Positions 45,691 to 58,356 of a stretch of 64,000 nt of DNA are shown here, one piece after another. Under the pieces are notes generated by a model. The model made no database searches. It saw only the letters and a list, made by a program, of their open reading frames with translations, and was not told the origin of the DNA. The stretch lies in the NCBI GenBank assembly GCA_950295325.1, contig OX485804.1, positions 16,184,001 through 16,248,000 on the forward strand, in the 5' to 3' direction. Every line of letters starts with the position of its first letter. The first letter of the stretch is position 1. The translations under genes were made by a program, and so were the position numbers. The DNA comes from Polytrichum commune. Taxonomy: Eukaryota; Streptophyta; Polytrichopsida; Polytrichales; Polytrichaceae.

Positions 45691-48089
45691 AGATGAAGTG
45701 TATTAGGGCCCTTGATTTGACCTTCTTAAATAGTGTTTCACATCTAGGTATTTTCCATATTTGAAGAAATATTTATTGCGGCTAAAGAATAGCATTGTAT
45801 CTAATTATAATATGGATTTAAAAGTTTGATTCAAAATTCTTGAATTTAAATTACTCGATACATTCTTCATATATACACACCTTTTGGTATCAAAATTCAT
45901 CTAGTGGTTGGATTCTCATTTAAGGCTCATCCATCTACCGGTTCATCTAATCACATGTTCTTATAAATAAGGGTTCTCAATCCTTATTCGCATGCCTCTT
46001 GGGTTCACGAGCCTTGTGTTGCGTTCCCATGATCTCACGAGCATGCCCGATGCCTAGTTGCATTCCCATATGTTTCCCTGAGAGAGAGGAACTCTCTCTC
46101 CCTCTCCCTCCGCCGAGACCTTCCATGTTTTCATAAGATTGATAGTTTTATTTCATAGGCACGTACTAGCCACTCCTAACAAAGGGACAACCAAATTATC
46201 ACTACGAGCATATGAGTCCTAGGCCATTGTCTTGCAGTTAGATCATTCAATGATGTCTCTACTGATGTTGGACAATTGCTAATGACTCGTATGCTTGTAG
46301 TGTATGTTCACAAACATTAACCAACAAAATGCGGGTGCTGAACTTATTCTAAACGTAGGCATGTTAGACAAAGACTTTATGTATGTTGATATAAGGCATG
46401 TGGGTGTCAATTGGTTACTTTTCTTAGTCAAACGCCTATATTTGATTAAAATGTGGTCATGCAAGGATCAAAGAACAAACAATTATAAGCTATTCTACAC
46501 TCATTCAATAGTAGAACATAATTGGGAGGACTTGTGTATTCAGTTAAGGAAACAACAACACGCACTTCCAATCATCATGAATATATTTGGAAAAGACCGA
46601 TTTTCAATCCAAATTTTGCCAGTCATGTTTCATCATACTAGCTTTGCTAGTGCAACACAAGTTTTGTTGTGTGAATACACACACACACACACACATCGGT
46701 AGACGTCGGAGAACATGAAAGACAAATTCAAATAGCACATACATACCTAGATACATGGGTGTTATTTGGTTCGGTATTCATGTTCTCCAACTTCTACCAA
46801 TTAGATCTACACAACATAATTCATGTTGCATTAGCAAATCTACAATGAAACATATGCAAAAATCGGATTGAAAATCAAACACCCCTTGATCTGGTGATTA
46901 TCATCGAAAGTGCATATATCGTTGGTTTCTTGATTGGATACAGAGGTCATCCCGACTGTGTTCATTATCGAACAACGAATAGTTACGAGTATTTCAACAC
47001 ATAGTCGAGTCTCTTGTAAACATGTGTCATTGTGATGTTTGCTCTTTGGTCCTTACCGAACCCCATGTCCATCAAATATGGGGTACGAATAAGAAACCAA
47101 GCCACTCAACACCCATCTACCTCACCTCACCTTTACGATGATGGGTTGGCAAGCATGTCCGTGTGACTTGAAGACTTGGAACATGGTGGGCAATCATCCT
47201 CTTCTTACACATAAGGCCACAAGTGACGGGTGTGGAGTGAGTCTCTAGGTCTCTGCCAACATCTAACTTATTATAACTTACTCGCACCCAAGCCAGCCTG
47301 CCTTGCTTGCCGATCAATGTCGGCTGCCACCTCCTCACGACGATTGCTCGCCTATAATAATTCGGGATCCCAAGTTTTGGAGAGTCAATTTGAAGACGTT
47401 TCCAGCGGTTTTGAGGTCAATATGTGTGTAACATGGGTCATTATTGGTACATGTTGACTAGAACTAAGATAATGGTGGTTTAGAATGAGTTTAAAAGTAC
47501 AAGCATAGAGTTCATTATGTTTGTTGGCTCTGTCTGTAGGACGGAGACTATGCATCAAGTTTTATGTTTCAAGAGCAAATTTCCTAACCACTTTGCGTTC
47601 ACACTTGGACGTTACATGTTCCTGTTATTTTTGGTCCAGTCTATTTAAGGTGGATGATGAAAGTTTGCATACCTTGGACAACTAACCAACTACTTCATCT
47701 ATTAGTTAACTAGTTGCCTTTCGTAACTATAGTTGTTCACGATTTGAACTGCCAAAAAATGTAGTTAACTATAGTTAATATATACATCTAGTTTACTATA
47801 GTTGTTCCCTAAAATGTATTGAAAAAAATATGATTGGTTATAGTTTGTTATAGGTATAGTGAATAGCCATGGACTGGCATGAGCAAAGTATACAACTACA
47901 CTTGTAGTCTTTCATAAGAAAGGATAGAGCCTCACGGTTCTACCGTTTTCTTGTTAATAATGAACATGCTTTTACTTTAGTTAAGCTTAAGATAACCGGG
48001 CATGGTGGGGAGGTGTGTGAAGGGCTCTTGCATGAGCGTAAGGGTTCGTGCCAAAGAGATTTCCAATAGAGAATTAAAGGTTTGTTACA
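45691..48089. other. Intergenic DNA, no gene seen
   Basis: AT-rich with an (AC)n tract at about 46678-46695. A short inverted pairing occurs around 46700-46860: the words for aacatgaa, tctacc and ttgtgttgca recur in reverse on both sides (for example atttggttcggtattcatgttctcc against ggagaacatgaaagac). This is probably a decayed small element. No coding signal. Confidence 0.35.
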
Positions 48090-48430
48090 TTGTGCACCAT
48101 CACCTTTATCCTTGTCACTTGAAGTGGTCTTAACATGGTTAACTTTTCCAACGAGCCCACTCCTCCTACGACATGGAACACGTGATTAGTACGATACGGT
48201 TAGCAAATCCAAAGCGATTTCGTAGCCACTTTCCTCTTGATTTTTCGACCTGGTATCAATACGTTATGAACATTTTTGTGCTCATTAGATAGTCATGTAG
48301 TCCTCCTTCTCGCCTCTCAATCATGTTCACTATTGAGCTTATAATGGTTATCACATTTTGAGCACGTAATTGCATCTCTTTTGAACACATGTCTTTCTGG
48401 TATATGTTTTTGGAGCCACAACTAACTGGT
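48090..48430. repeat. Dispersed repeat, copy 1 (partner at about 56.7-57.0 kb)
   Basis: Shared order with about 56690-56990: ggttagcaaatccaaa, tagccactttcc/tagccactctca, tcattagatggtcat-like, ttgagcacgta/ttgagcacata, catcttctt/catgtctttct, and gccacaactaac. Same orientation, no coding signal, ends undefined. Confidence 0.5.
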
Positions 48431-49942
48431 GGATGCTAGACGCCCCCCCCACAAGCATTCAGGGGGTGGTGGATAAGGGTCGGGGCCTGCTATCTGGCAC
48501 CTCTAGGCAACTTCCACAAAACAAATCTAAGATTTTTAGATCGTGACGGACAATTATGGCCCGCTCCGCCTGACTTCAAAAAATAAAATTACCCTTGCAT
48601 TCTTGAAGGTTGCTTGCCCACATAACCCAAATTGAGTGCACTTCATCTTCAAGGTCCTTAAAATCCAATATATATGTTCACTTCCATTGAGTAATAAGCA
48701 ATTAATTGGGATTTCATTCTCAAAGAGAAATGGTCAATAAAGCATGTAATTAACTAGGAAGTGAAAAAAATTACAAAACCCTTTTTAGCATTGAGGTTAT
48801 AATTTTTGTGACTTACCATTGAAAGGGTCTTTGTCATTCTAAAAGGGGACTAAAATTAGTGTTTTATTTTGCGTATGTTTATTTTATGATGTTTTAGTTA
48901 TTACCTTCTACTTTCACAAATTATTCATACACATTCGTACTAACTGAGTGTGATTAAATGTAATTAAGTGTAAATAACCATATTAGAAGGTAATTGAGCG
49001 CAAGGCCTAGGTTTCTACAAGTATTAATACACATTTGAACTAATTAGGATTGATTAAGTGTATTAATTACTCTGTATTATATGTGTTGGAATTTAGGGCG
49101 GCTTATAATTCAACATGATACGAGTGCTCGAATGTATATTGTGAGTATTTACTTATTTGTAAATATGGATTTCTATCGACATTAAATTGATTTTTGTTAT
49201 TTCCAACCCACAAATAATTTGTGGTCTTGTACAAAACATTGAACACATGTTTCAAATATGAGCATACGATACTATGGGTTGAAAAATGGTGTGGGTCAAG
49301 AAAGCTTGCATTGACCAAAATCGTCATTGTATGTCAAATATACAACGGGACATGATAATAACAAGTGGAAAAGGTGTACATAGTTTCTAGAAACAAGACG
49401 TTGTGCATCCCAATAGGTAGGTAGGGGGCATGATGTGGGACTAGACCACCACTATAATTGAAGTAAAGGAGGTTTAGTGAAAACTTGACCCCCCATAGGT
49501 ATGTGATCTGATTTGTTTCAAGTGACTGAATTTGAAGACTAACTTAGTGTTGCTTCATTGTTAGTTCCAACTTATCATTACTAAGCAACTACATGGTCAT
49601 ACCCTAAGTTAACTTCTCGAGATTCCTATTAGAATATCGATCGGTTGCATGAAAATGCAGGGAAAAAGCTTACAAACAAACATGTTAGTTCCAAATACGG
49701 AAAGAAATGTTTATTGCACATAAACTTATACAAGGAAAGCCTATCTTTTTCCCCCTATACTACATGTCCCCATGAAGCCCTCTCTTTGGTATATTATAGT
49801 GACTGGCACGTAGTCAGAGTGTTGGACTTTGAGAGAGAGCCACCCGGGATCTTATAAGACACAAAGGAAACTGACCCAAACCCCAAGGAGTCTACAAATC
49901 TACCTTTGCCGTTGCCACAGAGGTGCACTTTCTAAAGTGGGA
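48431..49942. other. Intergenic DNA, no gene seen
   Basis: AT-rich, with no repeats or frames that I can support. A short C homopolymer lies near 48446. Confidence 0.35.
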
Positions 49943-50335
49943 TAGTGTTCAAGATTGAAGTCTTCAATGCCCTTCAAACGCGACTTGACCCTTCAAAATA
50001 TACATGTCTCAAAACAACCCTTCATAATGCAACCCTAAATTGAAAACGAAGACGTCACTTGAAGTCCTCGATATAATCCGTCTGTCACAAGATCCAATGA
50101 GCGTAGGGCATTGTCACTACAAGAAGTGGAGTCAGATGGTTGATTCTTCATTCTTCGCATTGTACTGGAAGCATGTACCATATAATTCTTGCACGAGTTT
50201 GATATGAGTTTTGTACTTCATTTCTATATTCTTGGATTGACGTCTTGGATTTGAACCAGCCCTTCAACTGAAGCGCTGAAATTGGGAGAGCCCTTCAAAA
50301 TGGAACTCGTATGAGGGCTTCAATCGTGAACATTG
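49943..50335. mobile_element. Deletion derivative of the 5.4-kb hAT family
   Basis: The left end (TAGTGTTCAAGATTGAAGTC) and about 150 bp inside match the left end of the element at 5393. The sequence then jumps to the last 14 codons of its transposase (gcgtagggcattgtcactac) and continues through the shared 3' end to cgtgaacattg. This is an internal deletion of about 1.2 kb that keeps both termini, the classical route to a MITE. The termini have accumulated changes, and no matching 8-bp TSD is visible, so this copy looks older. Confidence 0.88.
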
Positions 50336-50766
50336 CTCGCCACATGCCACCACACGCCTTGTCCAATCTTGAATACGAACAACCCCAACCCCTGGGCTAA
50401 TCGTATTTTCCCCTCTACAATCTATTTACGGTGCCCTACCCCCCAACCAATGTATAGGAAGACACACTACTTATTGATGGTCTCAATTTGAAGAAAGAGT
50501 ACGCGACTAAAAAAATAAAAATAAACCTGGATAAACTACATTGCTTGTCGAAAAGTTTACAATACACAATTTGAATGCTCCCCATAAACTGGAAATCTCC
50601 GGATTAATACAAAATTATGCTCATGTGATACATGGTCCCATGAAACGCACCCAAGGAGTTGTGTAATGTCATGAGGGTCAAGTCATTTCAAACAAAAAAA
50701 ATTCTACATGAGGTACATGGCTGGGGCGAAACAACCCGTACATTGTTTCCTTGGAGGCAAGGGTTT

Positions 50767-50877
50767 AGGCATCCAACAAGGAACGAGTGTATGGGTTGGT
50801 TTGCCCAAATATGAGGTACATAGTAAGATTGAGAGTTGGGCGAACCAACTCATACACTCGTTCCTTGTTGGATGCCT
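50767..50877. repeat. 42-bp fully paired hairpin with 27-nt loop
   Basis: Arms 50767-50808 (starting aggcatccaacaaggaacga) and 50836-50877 (ending ttccttgttggatgcct) pair along all 42 positions. The only two differences become G-U wobbles in a plus-strand transcript. The size and loop resemble a plant microRNA precursor or a very young inverted duplication. No promoter or target is identified. Confidence 0.85.
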
Positions 50878-50879
50878 AA

Positions 50880-51395
50880 GGGCCACTTCACATATGAGCC
50901 AAAAGCCGTGACCTTGTAATGGTGAGGACCCTTAACTCTCATCCCAAAGGCCGTACCATGGGTGTTTTATGTAGTCATGGGCCCTCAAGCATAGTGTGAA
51001 GTGAGAAAGGACCATATTGCAGGACCATTGCGTATTTTGTTGGCGGAAAAAGAGGGGAGGATTTGGTTTAATATAGTATGTCTCAAACTCTATCAACTCA
51101 AGAGGATTACTTGGTGGTGTTTGTTTGTCCTACAATCTGCACTGCAATCTGTCATGTTGGGAAACATATTAAAAATAGTTACGATCTTCTAGAATTTATG
51201 CTAGACCATGCACCCTTATCCACAACATGCCATGTAACACTCCATGTAGACTTTTCATCCACGAACTTTTTTTTAGGCCTTGAAGCCTTCACCTCTTAGC
51301 GTGAAGTGAACTTGGACGGTCTCCACCTGTTCGACCAATGAGAGCTCTTACATTGCCATGGTCACGGACCTTCAGCCCTATGTGTGAAGTGGCCC
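50880..51395. mobile_element. Harbinger-like MITE, family 3, copy A
   Basis: Termini GGGCCACTTCACATATGAGC and, reverse-complemented, GGGCCACTTCACACATAGGG. The left flank is TAA and the right flank TCAA. Interior words shared with copies B-D include gccgtgacc, ccctcaagc.tagtgtgaagt, and ccaatgagagctctt. A TSD cannot be fixed because the family may include TRA before GGGCC in its terminus. Confidence 0.65.
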
Positions 51396-51808
51396 TCAAC
51401 CCTTGCCTCCAAAGAACCAGTGTACAAGTTGTTTCGCCCCAGCGGTATGATTGACTCTATTGTCACATTGGGTGATAGTGGTAGGGGCGCAACTTATGAA
51501 TAGGTGGGCGCCTACATAGCTCTTGCAATAGGTTGGAAGTGTGGTCAAATTTGGGCTTGACGGTGTATAGGTTACCCTAGTCCGATCCCCATCCTTTCCC
51601 ACTTTGGCAGACGAAATTGAATGACAGTCAATCTTGACTGCAGGAAAAGGAAGCGCTTGCAAATGGCAAAAGGAGTTTGACCGCCAACGCCTGATGAGTC
51701 AGATCTCGGGTAAGTTAGCTGTGGCTGTCCAGGCCCACCTTTGTCAACTTCACTATTCTGCTCATGCCTCTATATTTGGCTCCGGGCAACCCCCCCTACG
51801 CTAATTAA

Positions 51809-52311
51809 GGGCCACTTCACACTCGAGCCAAGAGCCGTGACCATGAAGGTGTGAGAGCCCACAAGAAAGTGTCCGAAGGCCGTCCCAACACACCTCCAAC
51901 ATCGTGTAGTGTGGTCACGGACCCTCAAGTGTCATGTGAAGTCGTTTGTGACCGGACCCTCAACCAAATGCTATTTCAATGAATTTTCTGTTCACGTGGG
52001 CCCTCACACTTGATAAAATAGAGTAAACCAACGGTTGTGAGCGTTCGGAGTGTCGTGGTCTCTTGGTTTTGTGTTATTAGACATGCCTCCAAGAGGTGGT
52101 TTTTGAATAGAGTCTAGGTGACCATGAAGCATGATCCATTTGACGCCGTGTAGGAATATGTGTGGATTTTACATCCATCTTGCATTCACACACTTTGTTG
52201 GTCCCTCAAGCGTTTTGTGAAGAGAACTTGGCCCGGCTCCGCCTTTTCCACCAATGAGAGTGCTTGAAGTGTGAAGGTCACGGGTTCTCAGTCTCGTGTG
52301 TGAAGTGGCCC
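51809..52311. mobile_element. Harbinger-like MITE, family 3, copy B
   Basis: The left end is GGGCCACTTCACACTCGAGC; the right end, reverse-complemented, is GGGCCACTTCACACACGAGA. It is preceded by TTAA and followed by TCA. The interior closely matches the inverted copy D at 62709-63205, for example gtgtccgaaggccgtccca and gtggttttgaatagagt-like blocks. Confidence 0.75.
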
Positions 52312-52341
52312 TCACCGAAGCTATATGGAGGTGGACGATAA

Positions 52342-53021
52342 GGGCCAGTTCACTTCATGTCAATCCATGCAATCTCATCAATTGAAAGCATGGAAGTTGG
52401 GACTTACCACTTGAAGAGGGGGTTTCAAGTCCTAAGTCCAGCAGCGTTTAGGGTATTTAGTGTCACTTGTTATTTGGCATTACGTAATGCAATAACTTCT
52501 TACCCATGATTTCGATTTATACTCACGAAAGTTGAATAGGTTGTTTAGTCATTACAAACCATAAATGACTTTGCTTTGTAAAATTTTACATTGTCAAGAA
52601 ATAGTTATGGCATTGTGTAACCCTGGATAGTAAGTGACATTGAACACCAAAAACGGTGTAGTTCACTTGAGGTCAATTTGTGCAATTTCAACTGTCGAGA
52701 GTAAGGAAAGTGGGGCTTGCCATTTCACACGAGGTCTGAAGTTCCAAATCCCACATATGACATGGATGCCTACATGGCAATATTTATTTTTTGGAGGTGA
52801 GGCTTGGGACTTGTTGAGAGTTGGGTTGAGTAAAAAAATAGACCCAACTTGCAACATAACTTGCGATATTTTTTGGCATAAAAATAATCAAGATTTGACT
52901 TTAATGGATATAGTCATACTTTAATGGTTTCTTGAGGCTCAAAAGTTGGGACTTTACCTCCATGTTGGGGCTTGTTGACATCAATGGGACTTGGGACTTG
53001 GGTTCCCATGCAAGCCGGCCC
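52342..53021. mobile_element. Harbinger-like MITE with a nested insertion
   Basis: The left end is GGGCCAGTTCACTTCATG and the right end reverse-complements to GGGCCGGCTTGCATGGG. The flanks are TAA on both sides (52339-52341 and 53022-53024). Inside, from about 52450 to 52664, a second element shows inverted ends (tagtgtcacttgttatttgg against ccaggg...taagtgacattga) and resembles the MITE at 36733-37146. Confidence 0.6.
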
Positions 53022-56000
53022 TAAGTTGCAAGAAAAAAAAAATTCAACATCTTCAAACAGGTAGTGTAATTGGTTTGTAAAGCCTTATTGCTGACGTGTC
53101 GGCTTCCTATTGGTTCAATTGGACAAGGCACATGAGTTGTTTTATTCACATATTGTAGGTAACTTGTTGAACCGGTTGTTGCGGAAGCAACAAAGTTCCA
53201 AAAACCGATTACTTATGTTAATCGTTGTATGAGAATCAATTGTCATAGATGGTTATTGTAAAAGACGATGCTAGTGGTGCAAGTTGGGGAGAGGTTGTTG
53301 TTTTTCCATATGAATCTTTTGTGTGTCTACGAGTGGGCATCGGGTTATTGGCATTACAAACGGACACTTTATTCACGCCGGCCCCTACCCTAGGGACCGG
53401 AGTTTCTATCTATCTATATGTGTCTGCAAGGGGTATTGTCACCCTACGCACATGCAGTCATTACGGTGGTGTGTGGGGTCTAAGCAAAGAGGGGCTTGTC
53501 TTTTTTGTATGAAGTATACTATGCTAGGAATGTGGGTTTGGGTCTATTGGTAAGTTTATGTCTTTGTTTAAGAGGCGATGAAGTGGTTTGGAGTCTTGTG
53601 GTTGGAAGATTCGATTATGTGTTTTTGAAGGTTCTTTTGTCGTATGGAACTATATACTTTTTAATTGTTTTCTTCGAGTTATAAGAAGTTTGATGGTTAG
53701 TGATTTTTGGGGCTTCGGCCTTGGTGGGTTTTTGCTATGTTAGCGATATTACATAGCCAATATTTTAGTTCTTGTTGGTCATTATTGGTTGGTGGTAGGT
53801 GTGTGTTGGGGATTTTTTAATGTTTTGAATTTTTGGCAAGTGGTGGTAGTTGGGGTGAGTTGGGAATATAGTAGTTCGAACAGTCTTTTTAACTAGGTGA
53901 TACGTGTTGAGATGTTTATTATGTTGTTTTTGGAGTTTGCAAGGTAGGATTCCAACTTCCCATTTTGTTTGTTTCATGGGGGTGCAACACACGTTTGTAT
54001 GGCATAGTCATTCATGGAGTGTATTATTGGATTCACGTTTTCTTTAGTGTTGCTAACCATCCACTGAAAGTGAGTGGTGTAGTTGGTTGTAGGAGGTTGG
54101 TAAGATGTTGGATATCTATGAGATTAACTTCATTGAATTTTGTGGAAAATGTTTGTATGTTTGTTTCTGGCACGGGGTAGGTAAATGTTTTTAGAGGGGC
54201 GGGGGGTATGTTTGGTGTTGAGGGGGGTTTGTGGGTATTGAGTTGTGGAGGGAGTTGGAGGATTATTGGGATGTCATATGAGTTTGGATTGAGATGGATG
54301 GCAGTGTGACAATGTTGGTGAATATAGTTGGTATCAGGTAAGTAGAAGCCATCGATTAAACTAATGTGATTATAGTTTGGTCCTCTTTGTATTCATAATG
54401 GTATTGTGTTTGGGATTAAGGTTGAGGCATCTACAACCAATAATATAAGAGAGTTTACATTTGTTTGGGAGGAATAATAGCTAGGCATTATTTTTCTTGC
54501 GAAGTGAAACAAATTCTAAGGAGAATTTTATTTCATATAAATTATGGATATAGAAATTGCTCCAAATTTTGAAGTGCAAAATTTAGGGTTAAACATAGTC
54601 TATACATAAGTTAACCCATAACCACTCGTCCTAATGCTACTCCTTGGGTATGGCAATTGTCAAAACTCTTACGAGGGTAATCAATCACAAGTCGCCACCA
54701 CATAAACTTCAACTCTATTTGCCTAAAAAATATAGATCTCATCTATGTCAACATTACATGACCCTGGTGAGCGGTTAAATGTTCATGATGGACTATGGAT
54801 GTCTCAACCATAATAGAAGTTGGAGGTTGGTTGTGACGGTTTTCCATTCATGGTCTTCCTAGATGGTAAGGTGTGGGAGTGTTGGGAAATATGTGAGTAT
54901 TGGGAAACAAGTTGTATAGGATGTTAGAGTTAGTTCTAATGTTTGCTAGAGAGCAAGGGCTAAATGTAGTTCTTCCTTGTGTGTTGGCATGTATACATGG
55001 AATTATGATTATGGGGGCAAGAGGTTTCTTGGTCATTGTGATTATTTGTAAATACGAGGAGAGTTCTATGGGGGCTGCTATCTTCCCTTGGAAGGCTATT
55101 GATTTGTGAATCATTGTGAATAGGCCTACCCTTGTGGGGGGGGGGGGGTATTGTATGTAGGTCGCCTTAGACATGTTAGCGTGTCTAGTGTGTTATTGCA
55201 TGTGCTTTTGTATGATGGGAATTGTGTGTTTATGTATCTTGTAGATTTACCATCGGGGATTTTGTTTATTGTAGGAATATCAACATTGATTGGGTTGTTG
55301 TTAACGGGGGTTAGTTGGTGGGTCTTGAGGTTTGTATTAATGTGCCCATGGTTCCATGTTAAGCACATGATAGGCCCAAGGTGTGTGGTCGGAGATTGGG
55401 TTGTAGAGGGGGGGGGGTTGGTTAGTGGGGGCTTGGTGTGGAACCGTGTACTGGGCTGGGGATTTTAAGGGCTTCTTCAAATATGTAATTTTGATAACAA
55501 GGGAATAGTTGTTAGAGTATCGAGGGTTCATTTTTTATATGTTTGTCGTGATATGGTCGTGTAACTCTTGTGTAAGTTGTTTAGGGATATGGGATTGGTG
55601 AGTGTTTGGATTATGGGTACTTGTTGATAGGAGGGTTAAAGGGTGGGGGCAGGGCTTGAAGTCGTCTCAATGTTGTAAGCATTATGGGGGGGGGGGGATC
55701 CATTTTGTAGGGTTAAGTTGCATTTTATAGGGTCAGGGCTTATAGCGACTATTAAGGTGTGGATGATATGTGTTGATGAGTTGGGCATGTCTTGTGAGTA
55801 ATTGACTGGGGTTAGTGGGCACAAAGGTGATCATGTGAAGGGGAGAAACATGTTGAAGAAGTGGTTGTATTGTGGTTTTAATGTTGTTAATTTCTTTTGT
55901 CAATAACTCAAATGTTTTTGTCTAAATGTCTTAGGCATGTTGGCGAGGGTGTGGTATATGGGTCTTGAATTGGGGAAGATGTCTCTGGCTTGTAAGATGA

Positions 56001-56510
56001 GAGTGGAGACATTCCATACATAATAATGGGAGATGTTAGATTTTGGTTATATACATGATTTACACTTACTATTGGAATGGTTGTATAATACGGGTAGGGA
56101 GGTTGGGTATGGATGTGTTGTGTGTGTTTGTGATTTGTCTTCGAGAGATGTGGCATGGTATATGTGTGTGGTGTTAAGAGTAGTCTCGTGATTGTTTGCA
56201 TAGACCAATGTGGAGAGCTCATGTTTGTGGACTTTGTGTGCCTTGGTTATATGTGTTGTGCATGGAAAAAACTTATTGGGAAAAGGGCAAAGAGTATGTA
56301 TTTGATCGTGGATTTCTTATGTGTGTATTGATGAGAATGGGTTGGCTTTGCTTGGATTTTGTTTGTCTTTGTGTAGTTTTTTTGTGGTGGTATAGGATTT
56401 TTGCTCCAATATGTGTGGCTATGGAGATTATAAGAATACAAGTTGGAAGAGTTATAAGAAACCAAAATGCTTCCACCAAACTTCTTTGGTTGGTATTGAA
56501 GGAGCACCAT
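53022..56510. other. Long G+T-skewed block, no gene recognised
   Basis: From about 53250 the plus strand is conspicuously rich in G and T and poor in C, with three G homopolymers (near 55137, 55408 and 55685). Many frames of 60-110 codons occur on both strands. Those on the minus strand are rich in Thr, Pro, His and Asn, as expected from A/C-rich DNA. No domain or family was recognised, and stops break all frames. A shorter stretch of similar skew lies at about 60350-60960. It could be a decayed element whose coding strand is A/C-rich. Confidence 0.4.
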
Positions 56511-56649
56511 GCTACTTAGTACATTAGGTCTCGTCGATTATGGCATGTTTGAGTGGCAATAACCCAAAGGAGAAGGATAACAAAGCTCCACACATTGTTT
56601 AACATGATGTCCTATTGACTATGCTTCCATTTGGTGCGATAGGGGAACG

Positions 56650-56990
56650 ATTGTTCATACAAAAAAACTCGGATGTTATTTGACTGTTGTCCAAACCTAC
56701 TAAGGCAAATGGGTTTTAAACGGTTATTTTCTCCAACTAGCCACTTCTCGTAGCATGAGATGGTTAGCAAATCCAAATCGAGGTTGTAGCCACTCTCATC
56801 ATAAATTTTGAGGCTTGTATGAAAATTTTATTTATTGTCCGAGTGAGATTTTGGGTTCATTAGATGGTCATATAGAATCCCTCAATTATGTTGATTATAG
56901 AGTTTTATACGGTTTATCATATCTTGAGCACATAGTCCAATTTCTTTGAAACATGCATCTTCTTTATATTCATTTTTAAAGCCACAACTA
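56650..56990. repeat. Dispersed repeat, copy 2 (partner at 48.1-48.4 kb)
   Basis: Matches the stretch at 48090-48430 in the same order and orientation (ggttagcaaatccaaatcga, gttcattagatggtcatata, ttgagcacatagtcc, gccacaactaacc). No coding signal. Confidence 0.5.
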
Positions 56991-57289
56991 ACCACAACCC
57001 CTCAAATATACATGTTGGATCAAGATCAGTAATCGAATTAAGCATATCAACCTTGTGCGTATCGTTGCAATATCTCCCTTAGAGGGTCTGATTTTGAGAT
57101 TTATTCTTTGGTGGTTATGTGTTACTTTCTCACCAAACAACACACTTGATTTGTTGAAATGCATGCACACATACATACACGCATCAACTAGAATGAACTA
57201 TCCAAAATGACACCTTGAGCCATTAGAGGAGCCATATGAAAACCCTCTATGGTTGTACGACACAAACTTAAAAAGATCGATTCGAGGGG

Positions 57290-57570
57290 TACGAATCGAA
57301 AGAAATGAAGATGATTTTGATGTTGTCACCAACGCGAATTATGGGTCTTCTTCATTCCAGTTGGTTAGAGTCTATATTTAATCTTGAAACGGGCATCACA
57401 AGAAGTACCTCCCCCCCCTCCAAAGACTATTGTTCTTTTTTCAAAGGTGAACACGCATGGAGAAGTCAACCTTTGCCTATCTTTTAAACGTACTCCTTGA
57501 GTTGCACATGATTTATTGAAAATGTTCAATTCACCTAGATACCTGCCACTATGGTTGGGTGAACCATGTT
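57290..57570. repeat. Diverged copy of the PFD6 intron 2 repeat
   Basis: Order shared with 10370-10800: gatgattttgatgttgtcacc, gcgaattatggg, cagttggttagagtctata, gggcatcac, a ttttcaaaggtgaacac block, gaaaatgttcaattcacct, and atggttgggtgaacca. The sequence is non-coding. Confidence 0.5.
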
Positions 57571-57595
57571 TGATAGGATGCACTGGAATAATGCA

Positions 57596-58040
57596 CTTGA
57601 AAGCATGGGGAGGTCACTCCATTGTCAAGTTGAACACCACGTGCGAACAAAGTTTGCTACCCCTATATTACATGCCATAGATAATTTTAGAATTTACGAC
57701 ATTTTTTCTACATATACATAACCGATGATAGTATATTTTGTCTATTGTTTTGACATTTTAAGTCATTTTCATTCTTTATAACAAATTTTTTAGTTCAATT
57801 TTGCGTCATTCTATTTAGAAACGGTATGTTTGATAAAAACAAAATTAAAAAAATCATCAAATTTAGTTACCCATTTTTACTATGTGATAGGTACCATGTA
57901 TATCTACTCATGAATTTTTTTTGATAAAAGTTTGACCCATTTTGGTGATGCTTTATGTAAAAAGTAGGATTTTTTACATGCAAAGTGTTCGCACGTGGTT
58001 GTTCAACTTTACAGTGGAGTGACCTCCCCATGCTTGAAAG
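57596..58040. mobile_element. hAT-type MITE, family 2, copy 1
   Basis: Element 57604-58032 (429 bp). The termini are CATGGGGAGGTCACTCCATT and, reverse-complemented, CATGGGGAGGTCACTCCACT, extending to cacgtgcg about 40 bp in. It is flanked by the identical 8-mer CTTGAAAG (57596-57603 and 58033-58040). The AT-rich interior is shared with copy 2 at 61589-61998. An 8-bp TSD points to hAT. Confidence 0.9.
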
Positions 58041-58356
58041 TGAGTGCTACAAACCAAATGAATGAAATCGCAAAGACTGCTTGACACTAATTAACTCATT
58101 GGCTATGTTCCACAAGACTATGTATCGGGCAAGATTAATTCTCTGTAAGCCTTGGGATTCCTTGTTTATGGGGAACACCAAGATTGTGTACTATAGAGTT
58201 TTCAACAAACAACTAAAAAAATTATAATCGCAACCATTACATATGCATATGTGATGATCACCGCATGCATCAATGTCCCTTGGCGAATACTTCCTAAACA
58301 AATGTGTTTGTGAAAGACTTTTGATTAGTTCATGGAATGCAAGCAATGGAGATTTA

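Larger units (their letters stand above)
50705..51455. repeat. Nested inverted repeat with MITE in its right half
   Basis: The outer arms, about 50707-50766 and 51396-51455, are inverted copies (ggctggggcgaaacaaccc... on the left, gttgtttcgccccagc on the right). Inside lies the 42-bp hairpin at 50767-50877, followed directly by a Harbinger-like MITE at 50880-51395. The MITE appears to have landed inside an older foldback structure. Confidence 0.7.

Noticed and set aside
55151-55468. Hydrophobic plus-strand frame of 105 codons
   Set aside because: Explained by the G+T skew of the block (Val, Leu, Gly, Trp-rich); no family motif and neighbouring frames are equally long.
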